A DNA stretch of 64,000 nucleotides from Lysinibacillus sp. OF-1. Its GTDB lineage: Bacteria > Bacillota > Bacilli > Bacillales_A > Planococcaceae. The position numbers were made by a program, and so were the translations under genes. Shown here in pieces: positions 18,853 to 26,642 of the stretch. The stretch spans positions 1,798,001-1,862,000 of the forward strand of contig NZ_CP102798.1 in assembly GCF_028356935.1 (NCBI RefSeq), written 5' to 3'. Under the pieces are notes generated by a model that did not search any database, was not told the origin of the DNA, and was given only the letters and a program-made list of their open reading frames with translations. Position 1 is the first letter of the stretch; each line of letters begins with the position of its first letter.

Positions 18853-19809
18853 ATGATTACATTTGACAATGTCTCAAAAAAATATGATAACGACCATACA
18901 GCTGTCAAAGCTCTAAATGTCGAAATTAAAAAGGGTGAATTTTTTGTCATTATCGGCCCTAGTGGATGTGGCAAAACTACTTTATTGAAGATGATTAATC
19001 GATTAATTCCATTAACAGAAGGAACGATTTGGATCAATGGTAAAAGAATCAGTGACTATAATATCCATGAGTTACGTTGGAGTATCGGTTATGTATTACA
19101 GCAGATCGCCCTGTTTCCACATATGACGATTGAAGAAAATATTGCGATTGTGCCAGAATTGAAACATTGGCATAAAACAAAAATTCAAAAGCGTGTGGAG
19201 GAACTGCTGGAGATGGTTGGGCTTGAACCAGAAAAATATCGCCAGCGTAAGCCACAGGAGTTATCAGGTGGCGAACAACAAAGAGTGGGCGTTATTCGTG
19301 CCTTAGCGGCTGACCCATCGATTATCTTAATGGATGAGCCGTTCAGTGCCTTAGACCCCATCAGTCGTACAAAACTCCAGGATGATTTACTGGAGATGCA
19401 ACGTACGATAAGGAAAACCATTGTATTTGTCTCACATGATATGCAGGAGGCACTGAAGTTAGGGGATCGCCTCTGTATTATGAAAGATGGCGAAATTGTC
19501 CAAATAGGTACGCCACAAGAATTGATACAAAACCCTGCCAATGACTTTGTACAACAGTTTATTGGTAGCAGGCATCAGGTAGAGCATGCGTTTACTATCC
19601 ATGCCATCATGCAACCAATCATGACAACAAGCGAGTTCCAGGATACGATACTTGTGGATGCTTCACTTGCGACAATTTTTGACAAGCTAGCCCAGCATGA
19701 CTTATTAGGTGTCGAGGAGGATGGCAAGCTCATCGGTATGGTGACAAGAGCCTCTATGCTGCACTATTTAGCAAAGGATTCAAAGGAAAGAGGTCTTGCG
19801 CATGACTAA
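18853..19809 (+). CDS. OpuC-type quaternary amine ABC transporter ATPase with CBS region
   Basis: A 318-residue ATPase: Walker A GPSGCGKTT, signature LSGGEQQR, Walker B IILMDEPF, switch FVSHDM. The last 75 residues (VEHAFTIHAIMQPIMTTSEFQ onward) look like a single CBS-type domain, as in osmoprotectant transporters where it senses ionic strength. Start ATG 18853 follows AAAGGAGATG. It overlaps the next gene by eight bases. Substrates in this family include glycine betaine, choline, carnitine and ergothioneine. Confidence 0.88.
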   Translation: MITFDNVSKKYDNDHTAVKALNVEIKKGEFFVIIGPSGCGKTTLLKMINRLIPLTEGTIWINGKRISDYNIHELRWSIGYVLQQIALFPHMTIEENIAIVPELKHWHKTKIQKRVEELLEMVGLEPEKYRQRKPQELSGGEQQRVGVIRALAADPSIILMDEPFSALDPISRTKLQDDLLEMQRTIRKTIVFVSHDMQEALKLGDRLCIMKDGEIVQIGTPQELIQNPANDFVQQFIGSRHQVEHAFTIHAIMQPIMTTSEFQDTILVDASLATIFDKLAQHDLLGVEEDGKLIGMVTRASMLHYLAKDSKERGLAHD

Positions 19810-21319
19810 TGTGATGGAGATGTTTCAAGAACGGAAGGCACAACTGCTAGCGGCATTGCTAGAACATATCCAACTATCCTTCATCGCTTTATTTTTTGCT
19901 GTTCTCATTGCCATTCCTCTAGGTATCTATTTAACCAATAAAAAGAAAATAGCTGAAAGTATCATTGGCATCAGTGCCGTTTTGCAAACGATCCCTTCAT
20001 TAGCTTTACTGGGCTTATTAATACCTCTATTTGGCATTGGGAAAGTTCCCGCCATTATTGCGTTAGTCGTCTATGCGCTATTGCCTATTTTGCGAAACAC
20101 CTATACGGGCATTAATGAAGTCGATCCATCATTAAAGGAAGCGGCATTAGCCATGGGGATGAATAGAACGAAGCGTTTATTGAAAGTAGAATTACCACTG
20201 GCCATGCCTGTCATGATGGCAGGTATTCGAACAGCGATGGTGTTAATTGTGGGGACCGCCACATTAGCTGCTTTAATTGGAGCTGGAGGATTAGGAGACA
20301 TCATTTTACTTGGAATTGACCGTAATAATACAGCCCTCATTTTAATAGGAGCTATACCGGCAGCCATGTTAGCATTGATTTTTGATGTGTTGCTCAAAAA
20401 ATTAGAATCCCTGTCCTTTAAAAAAACATTGACTACATTGAGTCTCGTTAGTTTGACGGCATTCATCATTATTTTCTTCCCGCTATTTAGTAATAAACCA
20501 CAAGATGAAATCGTGATAGCAGGAAAGCTAGGCTCTGAACCTGAGATACTCATCAATATGTATAAATTATTGATTGAACAGGAAACGGACTTAACTGTGC
20601 AGCTAAAGCCAGGGCTTGGTAAAACCTCGTTTGTATTCAATGCGTTAAAATCGGGGAGTATTGATATTTACCCTGAATTTACGGGCACAGCTATTACGGA
20701 ATTTTTAAAAGAGGAAGCGATCAATCATAACCAAGCCGATGTCTACCATCAGGCAAAAGATGGCATGCTGGCGCAATTTGATATGGTCATGCTAAGCCCC
20801 ATGAACTATAACAATACGTATGCATTGGCCGTATCACAGGATTTGGCGGAGACGTATCAATTGCAAAAAATTTCTGATCTGCAAGCGATAGAGCAGAAGG
20901 TGAAGGCAGGCTTTACATTAGAATTTAATGACCGTGAAGATGGCTATGTTGGCATTCAAAAACGTTATGGGATTGTGTTTCCAACACTTGCAACGATGGA
21001 GCCAAAGCTTCGCTATCAGGCGATACAATCGGGCGATATTAATTTACTAGATGCCTATTCAACGGATAGTGAAATTCGTCAATACAAGCTACATGTATTG
21101 GAGGACGATCAAGCATTGTTTCCACCCTATCAAGGAGCACCATTGCTAAGAAAAGAAACGCTAACAAACTATCCAGAGATTGAAAAGGCATTAAATCAAC
21201 TAGCAAACCATATTACAGACGATGAAATGCGAGAAATGAATTATCAAGTAAATGTGGAAGGAAAGCTCGCAGCAGACGTAGCAAAAGCATTTTTAGTAGA
21301 GACAGGATTATTAAAATAA
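19802..21319 (+). CDS. Fused permease and substrate-binding protein, OpuC/EgtU-like
   Basis: A 505-residue fusion. Residues 1-210 are an ABC permease with about six helices (IPLGIYLTNKK, coupling loop LKEAALAMGMNRTKRLLKVELPLAMPV), then one more helix near 215-232, then a periplasmic-type binding domain of the OpuAC/ProX family (IVIAGKLGSEPEILINMYKLL and IYPEFTGTAITEFL). Fusion of these parts is known for bile-exclusion, betaine and ergothioneine (EgtU) systems of Bacillota. Because the binding domain is tethered, no separate binding protein is needed, and none is present. ATG 19802 is chosen; the gene overlaps the ATPase stop. Confidence 0.88.
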   Translation: MTNVMEMFQERKAQLLAALLEHIQLSFIALFFAVLIAIPLGIYLTNKKKIAESIIGISAVLQTIPSLALLGLLIPLFGIGKVPAIIALVVYALLPILRNTYTGINEVDPSLKEAALAMGMNRTKRLLKVELPLAMPVMMAGIRTAMVLIVGTATLAALIGAGGLGDIILLGIDRNNTALILIGAIPAAMLALIFDVLLKKLESLSFKKTLTTLSLVSLTAFIIIFFPLFSNKPQDEIVIAGKLGSEPEILINMYKLLIEQETDLTVQLKPGLGKTSFVFNALKSGSIDIYPEFTGTAITEFLKEEAINHNQADVYHQAKDGMLAQFDMVMLSPMNYNNTYALAVSQDLAETYQLQKISDLQAIEQKVKAGFTLEFNDREDGYVGIQKRYGIVFPTLATMEPKLRYQAIQSGDINLLDAYSTDSEIRQYKLHVLEDDQALFPPYQGAPLLRKETLTNYPEIEKALNQLANHITDDEMREMNYQVNVEGKLAADVAKAFLVETGLLK

Positions 21320-21327
21320 AAGCCAGG

Positions 21328-21353
21328 CCCTCTAGCATTAGAGGGTTTTATTT
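21328..21353 (+). terminator. Terminator after OpuC-type operon
   Basis: CCCTCTA and TAGAGGG pair around a 4-base loop (GCAT), followed by TTTTATTTTT. Confidence 0.85.
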
Positions 21354-21396
21354 TTATCGATAATTATTGATAGGGATAAAAAAGGAAGGAAAGGGG

Positions 21397-21760
21397 ATGC
21401 TGATTTTTGGCTTGACGATGCTTGTGATTCTTTTGGTAGGAACAATGAAGGTATCAGAACAATTAGTAGCCAAGGGGAGTATGGCGGCTTCTATTCATTT
21501 TAAAGGGTTGGAAATGCTGTTGTCCGATTAGGTAGGCAAGGATATGCATTATGCAAAAAAGATGTCATGACCCTTTTATTTACTGCTACAATATACATAG
21601 CTATTGTCTTATTGATTGTTGTCTAATTTACAAAAGGTATCCTATTTTCGTTAGCTAATAGTGAAAAAATAGCAAGAATTAGATACTGTGTGATCGTGTT
21701 GAGCTTGAAGCTAATGCATTCCATACCTATATCCCCTATCTGATGATGCAACAGCTTAGG
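21397..21760 (+). pseudogene. Decayed DUF2975 membrane protein gene
   Basis: Several short fragments in different frames look like pieces of one small membrane protein. An ATG at 21397 behind AAGGAAGGAAAGGGG opens 44 codons (MLIFGLTMLVILLVGTMKVS) and then stops. A later fragment from about 21629 reads FTKGILFSLANSEKIARIRYCV, which matches the central 'PFS..N...I..I.Y' pattern of DUF2975 proteins. DUF2975 proteins are usually encoded just before a small Xre-type regulator, and such a remnant follows. The fragment match is by pattern only. Confidence 0.55.
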
Positions 21761-21770
21761 AAGTGAGAAC

Positions 21771-21920
21771 ATGACCATAATGATTCGCTTAGATCGTATG
21801 CTAGCGGATCGTAAAATGCAGCTAAGTGATGGTCAATCTCTCTAATTTAAAAACGGGTAAGGTAATACGATTAGTAAAGCGCAATCTATTGGAGTATGTT
21901 GAGGAAGAAGATGACAGATA
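21771..21920 (+). pseudogene. Decayed Xre-family (HTH_26, YozG-like) regulator
   Basis: From ATG 21771 the frame reads MTIMIRLDRMLADRKMQLSD, the well-known beginning of the small Xre regulators paired with DUF2975 proteins, and then hits a stop after GQSL. In other frames the later pieces NLKTGKVIRL and NLLEYVEEEDDR of the same family can still be read. At least two internal deletions have removed the helix-turn-helix core. Confidence 0.65.
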
Positions 21921-21947
21921 GAAGTGAACTAGAAAGGATTTTCAAGA

Positions 21948-22271
21948 ATGATGGTTTTTAGTTTTTTATTGATCGCCATTGTAGCAGAGGTTTTTGCAAG
22001 CTCCATGCTAAAGCGCACAGAAGGTTTCACGCGCATTTGGCCCTCTGTTGGTGTGGTGGTTGGCTACGTAGCGGCATTTTATTGTTTAGCCTTGACATTA
22101 CAGGTTATCCCTATCGGCACAGCCTATGCCATATGGGCAGGTTTAGGGACAGCGTTAACGGCTATTGTCGGGGTTGTCCTTTATAAGGAACAATTTAATC
22201 GCAAGAAGGTCATAGGGATACTATGTATTATTTTGGGTGTCGTAGTACTCAATCTTGCAGGTGGACATTAG
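21948..22271 (+). CDS. Small multidrug resistance (SMR) protein, subunit 1
   Basis: A 107-residue four-helix membrane protein of the SMR family. The conserved Glu in helix 1 (IAIVAEVFASSMLK) and the motif GTAYAIWAGLGTALTAIVG are present. Together with the next gene it forms a two-component pump of the EbrAB/YkkCD type that exports cations or guanidinium-like compounds in exchange for protons. The start is ATG 21948 or 21951; AAAGGA lies nine bases before the first. Confidence 0.88.
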   Translation: MMVFSFLLIAIVAEVFASSMLKRTEGFTRIWPSVGVVVGYVAAFYCLALTLQVIPIGTAYAIWAGLGTALTAIVGVVLYKEQFNRKKVIGILCIILGVVVLNLAGGH

Positions 22272-22283
22272 GAGGCGAACAGC

Positions 22284-22634
22284 ATGAAGGGCTATTTATT
22301 TTTAACATTATCGATTATAAGTGAGGTTTTTGCGACAACTATGCTCAAGCTTTCTGAAGGCTTCACCGTGCTGGGTCCCTCTTTAGCGGTGGCACTTGGC
22401 TATGGTATTTCATTTTATAGCTTATCCTTATGCCTAAAAACATTGCCATTAAGCCTAGCCTACGCTATTTGGTCAGGTGTTGGGACAGCTTTAACCGTTC
22501 TCGTAGGTATGATTATTTGGCACGACATGTTTAACCTTTACTCTGCACTTGGCATAGCCCTCATCATTGGCGGCGTGATTTTGTTAAATCAAGGGGATAA
22601 ACGTGACAAGGTGATGGATAGTTTGCAGGAGTAG
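22284..22634 (+). CDS. Small multidrug resistance (SMR) protein, subunit 2
   Basis: A 116-residue SMR partner with Glu in LSIISEVFATTMLKLSEGF and the motif LAYAIWSGVGTALTVLVG. It starts 12 bases after subunit 1, behind AGGAGGCG. It has a slightly longer hydrophilic tail (GDKRDKVMDSLQE). Paired SMR subunits of this sort insert with opposite topology and work as a heterodimer. The GGATA array begins two bases after its stop codon. Confidence 0.88.
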   Translation: MKGYLFLTLSIISEVFATTMLKLSEGFTVLGPSLAVALGYGISFYSLSLCLKTLPLSLAYAIWSGVGTALTVLVGMIIWHDMFNLYSALGIALIIGGVILLNQGDKRDKVMDSLQE

Positions 22635-22636
22635 GT

Positions 22637-22919
22637 GGATAGAGTTGTAAAAGTACTGGATAGCAGGAAAAGAAGGATAGAGTTGCAAAAAAGGTGGATA
22701 GAACAGTGAAAGCGGTGGATAGAAATGCAAAAGTAATGGATAGAACAGCAAAAGAGGTGGATAGAGTTATAAAAGTACCAGATTGAAGGAAAAGAAGGAT
22801 AGAACAGCGAAAGCGGTGGATAGAAATGCAAAAGCAACGGATAGAACAACAAAAGCAACGGATAGAACAGTAAAAGCAGAGGATAACATGCTGTATAGAA
22901 GTACGATAGCGTTGGATTA
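22637..22919. repeat. 21-bp GGATA array 1 (about 13 units)
   Basis: GGATA starts at 22637, 22658, 22675, 22696, 22717, 22738, 22759, 22797, 22818, 22839, 22860 and 22881, with a degraded unit at 22780. Steps are 21 except for two of 17. Typical unit: GGATAGAACAGCGAAAGCGGT. A set of six units spanning 122 bp is partly repeated (22637 and 22759 begin alike and each is followed by a 17-bp unit). Minus-strand frames through it are low-complexity and change with the 17-bp steps, so it is not coding. Confidence 0.85.
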
Positions 22920-22939
22920 GTTCAAAGGGGGAAAGTAGG

Positions 22940-23599
22940 ATGTTGAAAGCGATTATTTTTGATTTTGATGGTACGATTATTGATACAGAAACGGCGTGGT
23001 ATACCGTTTTCAAGGAGGCCTATGCTCATTATGGTGTTGCGTTATCGTTGGAAATGTATGCAAAATGCCTTGGTACAAATCTTCAAGCCTTTAATCCTTA
23101 TACATATCTTGTTACACATCATCACATCAAATTAGATGTGGAGGCATTTCGAGCATCTATTCAACAAAGTCATGCACAATTAATGGAAAAGGAAACGCTC
23201 AGACCGGGTATATTAACACTGCTGCAGCAAGCAAAGGAAGCGAGTTTACAAATTGGTCTTGCTAGTAGCTCGAGTCGTCAATGGATTGATCAGTATGTTG
23301 ATAAGCTTGGCATTCAAGATTTTTTTGATTGCTATTGTACCGCGGACACCGTGACAAATGTTAAGCCTGATCCAGAGCTATACTTGCAGGCGCTTAAACA
23401 ATTAGGTGTAAAGGGCAAGGAAGCGATAGCGATTGAGGATTCACCGAATGGCGCACAAGCAGCTGTGGCGGCGGGCCTTTATACAGTGGTTATCCCAAAT
23501 GCTATTACGAAGCAATTACCATTCGGCACAGGGCATCATACAATGGGTACATTAGAACCGAATAATGTGCAAGAACTGCTGACATGTTTCTCTCAATGA
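22940..23599 (+). CDS. HAD-superfamily phosphatase (beta-phosphoglucomutase-like subgroup)
   Basis: A 219-residue hydrolase with the nucleophile motif DFDGTIIDTE, helical cap in residues 15-80, motif II LASSSSR, the Lys in VKPDPELY and the acidic motif IEDSPNGAQAA. This is the subgroup of sugar-phosphate phosphatases and mutases. Start ATG 22940 follows AAAGGGGGAAAG. It lies just after GGATA array 1 and ends with its own terminator, so it is likely monocistronic. The substrate is not visible. Confidence 0.85.
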   Translation: MLKAIIFDFDGTIIDTETAWYTVFKEAYAHYGVALSLEMYAKCLGTNLQAFNPYTYLVTHHHIKLDVEAFRASIQQSHAQLMEKETLRPGILTLLQQAKEASLQIGLASSSSRQWIDQYVDKLGIQDFFDCYCTADTVTNVKPDPELYLQALKQLGVKGKEAIAIEDSPNGAQAAVAAGLYTVVIPNAITKQLPFGTGHHTMGTLEPNNVQELLTCFSQ

Positions 23600-23612
23600 T
23601 CTCATGAAGAAA

Positions 23613-23642
23613 GCCTCTCCATTCTATGGTAGAGGTTTTTTT
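23613..23642 (+). terminator. Terminator after HAD gene
   Basis: GCCTCTCC and GGTAGAGG pair with one bulge around ATTCTAT, followed by seven T. Confidence 0.75.
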
Positions 23643-23681
23643 AGTTTCTGTGTGAAAAAGTCGTCATATTTTTTGTCGCTA

Positions 23682-23690
23682 CATATTATA
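23682..23690 (+). promoter_or_regulatory. Possible sigma-K-type -10 element
   Basis: CATATTATA fits the sigma-K -10 consensus CATANNNTA and lies 60 bases before a coat-protein-like gene, where a late mother-cell promoter would be expected. No clear matching -35 (AC) is seen at 16-17 bases, so this is weak. Confidence 0.3.
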
Positions 23691-23749
23691 ACGAGAGGGC
23701 AACTTACATGGACCAACAGACATATTCAAACTAGAGAGGGGGCTACAAT

Positions 23750-24181
23750 TTGAACAGTGAGAAGAAAAGAAATCACTTTTTATGCGAAGCTTTAAGTGAT
23801 TTGAAGGATCTTCAGGATATTATGATGAATTTTCATTCTAAATATTTCGGTCAGCTACTTGTCAAAATAGTCGGTAGTGATACGATTCCATTTTTTTTAA
23901 TTACACATAGTGGCGCTCATTTAAGGTTAATGGATACAGTGAAACAATTTGAAACGGAGTATTTCCGTATCGAGGCGATTGATAAAGAGCGTTGCCGTGG
24001 CACAGTGTCGTTGTTGCGCGCTTTTGATTATGAAGGAAATGATACCAATTCGATTGCTGACGTAGTGAGGTTAGAAAAAACAAGTACGCACAAATCGATT
24101 GAACTTAGTGGGATATCGGCGATTCAGCTCTTAAAGCCAGACATGTTGAAGGGGAAATTTATCATTGAGCCTAAATGGTAG
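23750..24181 (+). CDS. CotY/CotZ-like spore coat protein, cysteine-poor
   Basis: A 143-residue protein whose layout follows the CotY/CotZ family: an N-terminal CEALSDLKDLQD, then DTIPFFLITHSG, then FETEYFRIEAIDKERCRGTVSLLR, then a C-terminal hydrophobic ISAIQLLKP. CotY/Z proteins of Bacillus form the disulfide-linked outer crust and carry many cysteines; this one has only two. It may be a structural variant or an interior coat protein. The TTG start at 23750 sits behind GAGAGGGGG. Placed next to the YheC/YheD-type fusion gene, which is also linked to the coat by family. Confidence 0.65.
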   Translation: MNSEKKRNHFLCEALSDLKDLQDIMMNFHSKYFGQLLVKIVGSDTIPFFLITHSGAHLRLMDTVKQFETEYFRIEAIDKERCRGTVSLLRAFDYEGNDTNSIADVVRLEKTSTHKSIELSGISAIQLLKPDMLKGKFIIEPKW

Positions 24182-24278
24182 CGCCATATTAAACTACTAA
24201 AGCTAGAGCATCTGTCTATATGTGAGGGATACAAAGTGAATGTAATAGAGAGAGAATCTAATGAAAGGAAGTTTAACT

Positions 24279-26453
24279 ATGACGATTATTGGTATGCTGC
24301 ATCATCGACTTGATCCAACTACAGTTCTCAAGTCATATGCCTATGCAGCAGTTGCGAAAGCAGAAGGGGCACAGTTTTTTTACTTCACCCCTAAAAGTGT
24401 TGACTTTGCCAAACGCTCCATTCAAGCAAAGATCTATGAGAATGGCGAGTGGCAGGAAAAAACGATGCCCTTTCCTGATGTGATCTATAATGCGGGGAGC
24501 CCAGAGAAATTATCTGTTTCTAAAGATATTATCGATCGTTTAAAAGAAGAGATTCCATTTACGACCTATTCGATAGGGAATAAATGGAATGTCATGAAGC
24601 GATTGAAGGAAGCAAAGGAATTTGAACAGTATTTGATTCCATCGGAAATTGTAAAGGATGTCGATTTATTTCACAAGTTCATTAATTATTATAAACGGGT
24701 TGTCTTCAAGCCGATTGATGGACGTAAGGGGAAGGGCATTTATTTTATTACGAAGGCGGGAACTAAGCATTTCGAGGTTCGAAAGGATAGCACCAATACG
24801 GTTTATTCAAAGCCTCAATTAGATGCATTGATAAAGGAGCAGCTTGCGTCTGGTACGTTTATTATGCAGCCCTATATTCAATCGGTCACAAAGTCGGGTC
24901 AGGTTTATGATTTCCGTTTGCATGTTCAGAAAAATGGTGAAGGGAAATGGGTAGTGACGACAGTGTACCCACGAATTGCACCAAATGGTTCCATCATACC
25001 GAATATTAATAATGGGGGCTATACGAATTATTTAGATCCATTTTTAGAACAGGAATTTAAGGAAGAGGCTTATAATATTCGGCGAATGCTGGAGCATTTC
25101 TCCTTAGCGCTAGCTCATCACCTGGATGAAATTCAAATGGTGAAGTTTGGGGAAGTGATTGATGAAATTGGGATTGATGTTGGCCTAGATCAGCAGCAAA
25201 AAATTTGGATGTATGAGGTCAATTGGCGACCAGGCTGTCCTCCTGCCTTTTACTTGGAGCTAGATGTGGTCATTCATTCCATCCGCTATGCGATGTATCT
25301 TGCGAAAAATCAAAAACCTCTAAAAAAGAAAATTGTCCAACAAAAAAGTAAGCAACAGGCTGACAAGAAAAACTTGCCGATTATTGCCATTACGGGAAGT
25401 GCAGGCAAAACAACAACAAAGGCATTTGTGGGCTCGATTTTATCGAAAAAGTGGAATGTTTTTGAGTCGAAGGATTATTGGAATACGACTGAGCATACGA
25501 AAAAGCATAAGGAAGAAATCAATGATACACATCAGGCTGTCGTATTAGAGTATGGTATGGCCTACCCAGGTATTATTACCAACCACTGTAGTATAATTCA
25601 GCCGAATATTAGTATTGTAACGAATATTGGCTTAGCGCATGTGGGGAACTTTGATGGGGATGTAAGAGGCGTTGCTAAGGCGAAGTCCGAATTGATTCAT
25701 GGTATGGATCAGCAGGGCTTACTCATTGTCAATCAAGATGATGACAATTCCAGATACTTAGAGACAGAGCAATTTAAAGGGAAAATCTTGACGGTGGGTA
25801 TTAAAAAAGAAGCCGATTATCGTGCCTATGATTTGCAGTATAAGGATATTGGCATGTCCTTTAAAATGAAGCTACATGGGGAAGAAATCGAAATGTATAT
25901 TCCAATTTTAGGGGAACATCATGTTTACAATGCGCTCAATGCAGTGGCAGTGGCAGATCTTTTAGGGTTCACGCCCTTTGAAATTCAGGCGGGGCTCAAC
26001 TTTAAAAAACCACCAAGACGTTTAACGATCTATAACTTGCGTGATGATATTACGGTCATTGATGATACGGTTCACTCTCATCCACAAGGGGTTCGAGCTG
26101 CGATTGATGTACTAACGAATATCGCGAAGGAACGGAAAGTAGCGATTATTGGACAAATGCGAGAGCTCGGCGTCTTGAGGGAGGAAGAATATAAAAAGGT
26201 TGGGGAGTACATTTACGAGGTAGGCATTGATGAATTCATTACCTATGGCTTTAGGACGGAAGAAATGAGCAATGCCGCCATTGCGAAGGGCATGGACCCA
26301 TCCAAGGTACATCATTTTATCAATAAAGACGAATTGCATGTCCTACTAGAAACATTGGTAGAGCCTCATGATACCATTCTTGTAAAAGGTGCTAGTAAAA
26401 CGAATATGTTTGAAACTGTGAAATTTTTAGACGAAACGTTTAAGGAAGAATGA
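24279..26453 (+). CDS. ATP-grasp (YheC/YheD type) fused to MurF-like ligase
   Basis: A 724-residue two-enzyme fusion. Residues 1-80 resemble the N-domain of the spore-coat-linked YheC/YheD proteins, residues about 80-345 form an ATP-grasp (VFKPIDGRKGKGI near 141, EVNWRPGCPP near 312), and residues about 365-724 are a Mur ligase: P-loop GSAGKTTTK near 373, EYGMAYPG, NIGLAHVG, carbamylated-lysine region VAKAKSEL and C-domain DDTVHSHPQGVRAAI. The MurF N-domain is missing from this Mur part, being replaced by the ATP-grasp. The order ATP-grasp then Mur ligase is that of cyanophycin synthetase. ATG 24279 is chosen over ATG 24261 because GAAAGGAAG precedes it. Product unknown. Confidence 0.85.
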   Translation: MTIIGMLHHRLDPTTVLKSYAYAAVAKAEGAQFFYFTPKSVDFAKRSIQAKIYENGEWQEKTMPFPDVIYNAGSPEKLSVSKDIIDRLKEEIPFTTYSIGNKWNVMKRLKEAKEFEQYLIPSEIVKDVDLFHKFINYYKRVVFKPIDGRKGKGIYFITKAGTKHFEVRKDSTNTVYSKPQLDALIKEQLASGTFIMQPYIQSVTKSGQVYDFRLHVQKNGEGKWVVTTVYPRIAPNGSIIPNINNGGYTNYLDPFLEQEFKEEAYNIRRMLEHFSLALAHHLDEIQMVKFGEVIDEIGIDVGLDQQQKIWMYEVNWRPGCPPAFYLELDVVIHSIRYAMYLAKNQKPLKKKIVQQKSKQQADKKNLPIIAITGSAGKTTTKAFVGSILSKKWNVFESKDYWNTTEHTKKHKEEINDTHQAVVLEYGMAYPGIITNHCSIIQPNISIVTNIGLAHVGNFDGDVRGVAKAKSELIHGMDQQGLLIVNQDDDNSRYLETEQFKGKILTVGIKKEADYRAYDLQYKDIGMSFKMKLHGEEIEMYIPILGEHHVYNALNAVAVADLLGFTPFEIQAGLNFKKPPRRLTIYNLRDDITVIDDTVHSHPQGVRAAIDVLTNIAKERKVAIIGQMRELGVLREEEYKKVGEYIYEVGIDEFITYGFRTEEMSNAAIAKGMDPSKVHHFINKDELHVLLETLVEPHDTILVKGASKTNMFETVKFLDETFKEE

Positions 26454-26536
26454 AGTATACTCTGATGTAATTGCGGCTGACGCTTCGCTTCCGTGCAGAT
26501 ACAATAATGCGTCCAACTTCATATTGAATAATGAAC

Positions 26537-26562
26537 AGACCTGCATCGTGCAGGTCTCTCTT
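26537..26562 (+). terminator. Terminator after ATP-grasp::Mur fusion
   Basis: AGACCTGCA and TGCAGGTCT pair perfectly around TCG, followed by CTCTTTC. A second, longer stem follows at 26594. Confidence 0.65.
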
Positions 26563-26593
26563 TCATGATATCTGTCAAATCAAGATAAAAAAG

Positions 26594-26642
26594 CCCGAGT
26601 AACTGTCCACTGGCAAGCGGCAATTATTCGGGATATTTTTTT
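26594..26642. terminator. Bidirectional terminator between converging genes
   Basis: CCCGAGTAA pairs with TTATTCGGG around a 21-base interior; the plus strand then has ATATTTTTTT and the minus strand CTTTTTTT, so it can serve both the fusion gene and the ATP-grasp gene. Confidence 0.8.

Noticed and set aside
22637..23013. Long minus-strand frames rich in Tyr, Pro, Phe and Ser through the GGATA arrays (also at 33062-33682 and 48844-49457)
   Set aside because: They are translations of the 21-bp repeat. The 17- and 19-bp steps shift frame, there is no ribosome binding site, and composition is low-complexity.
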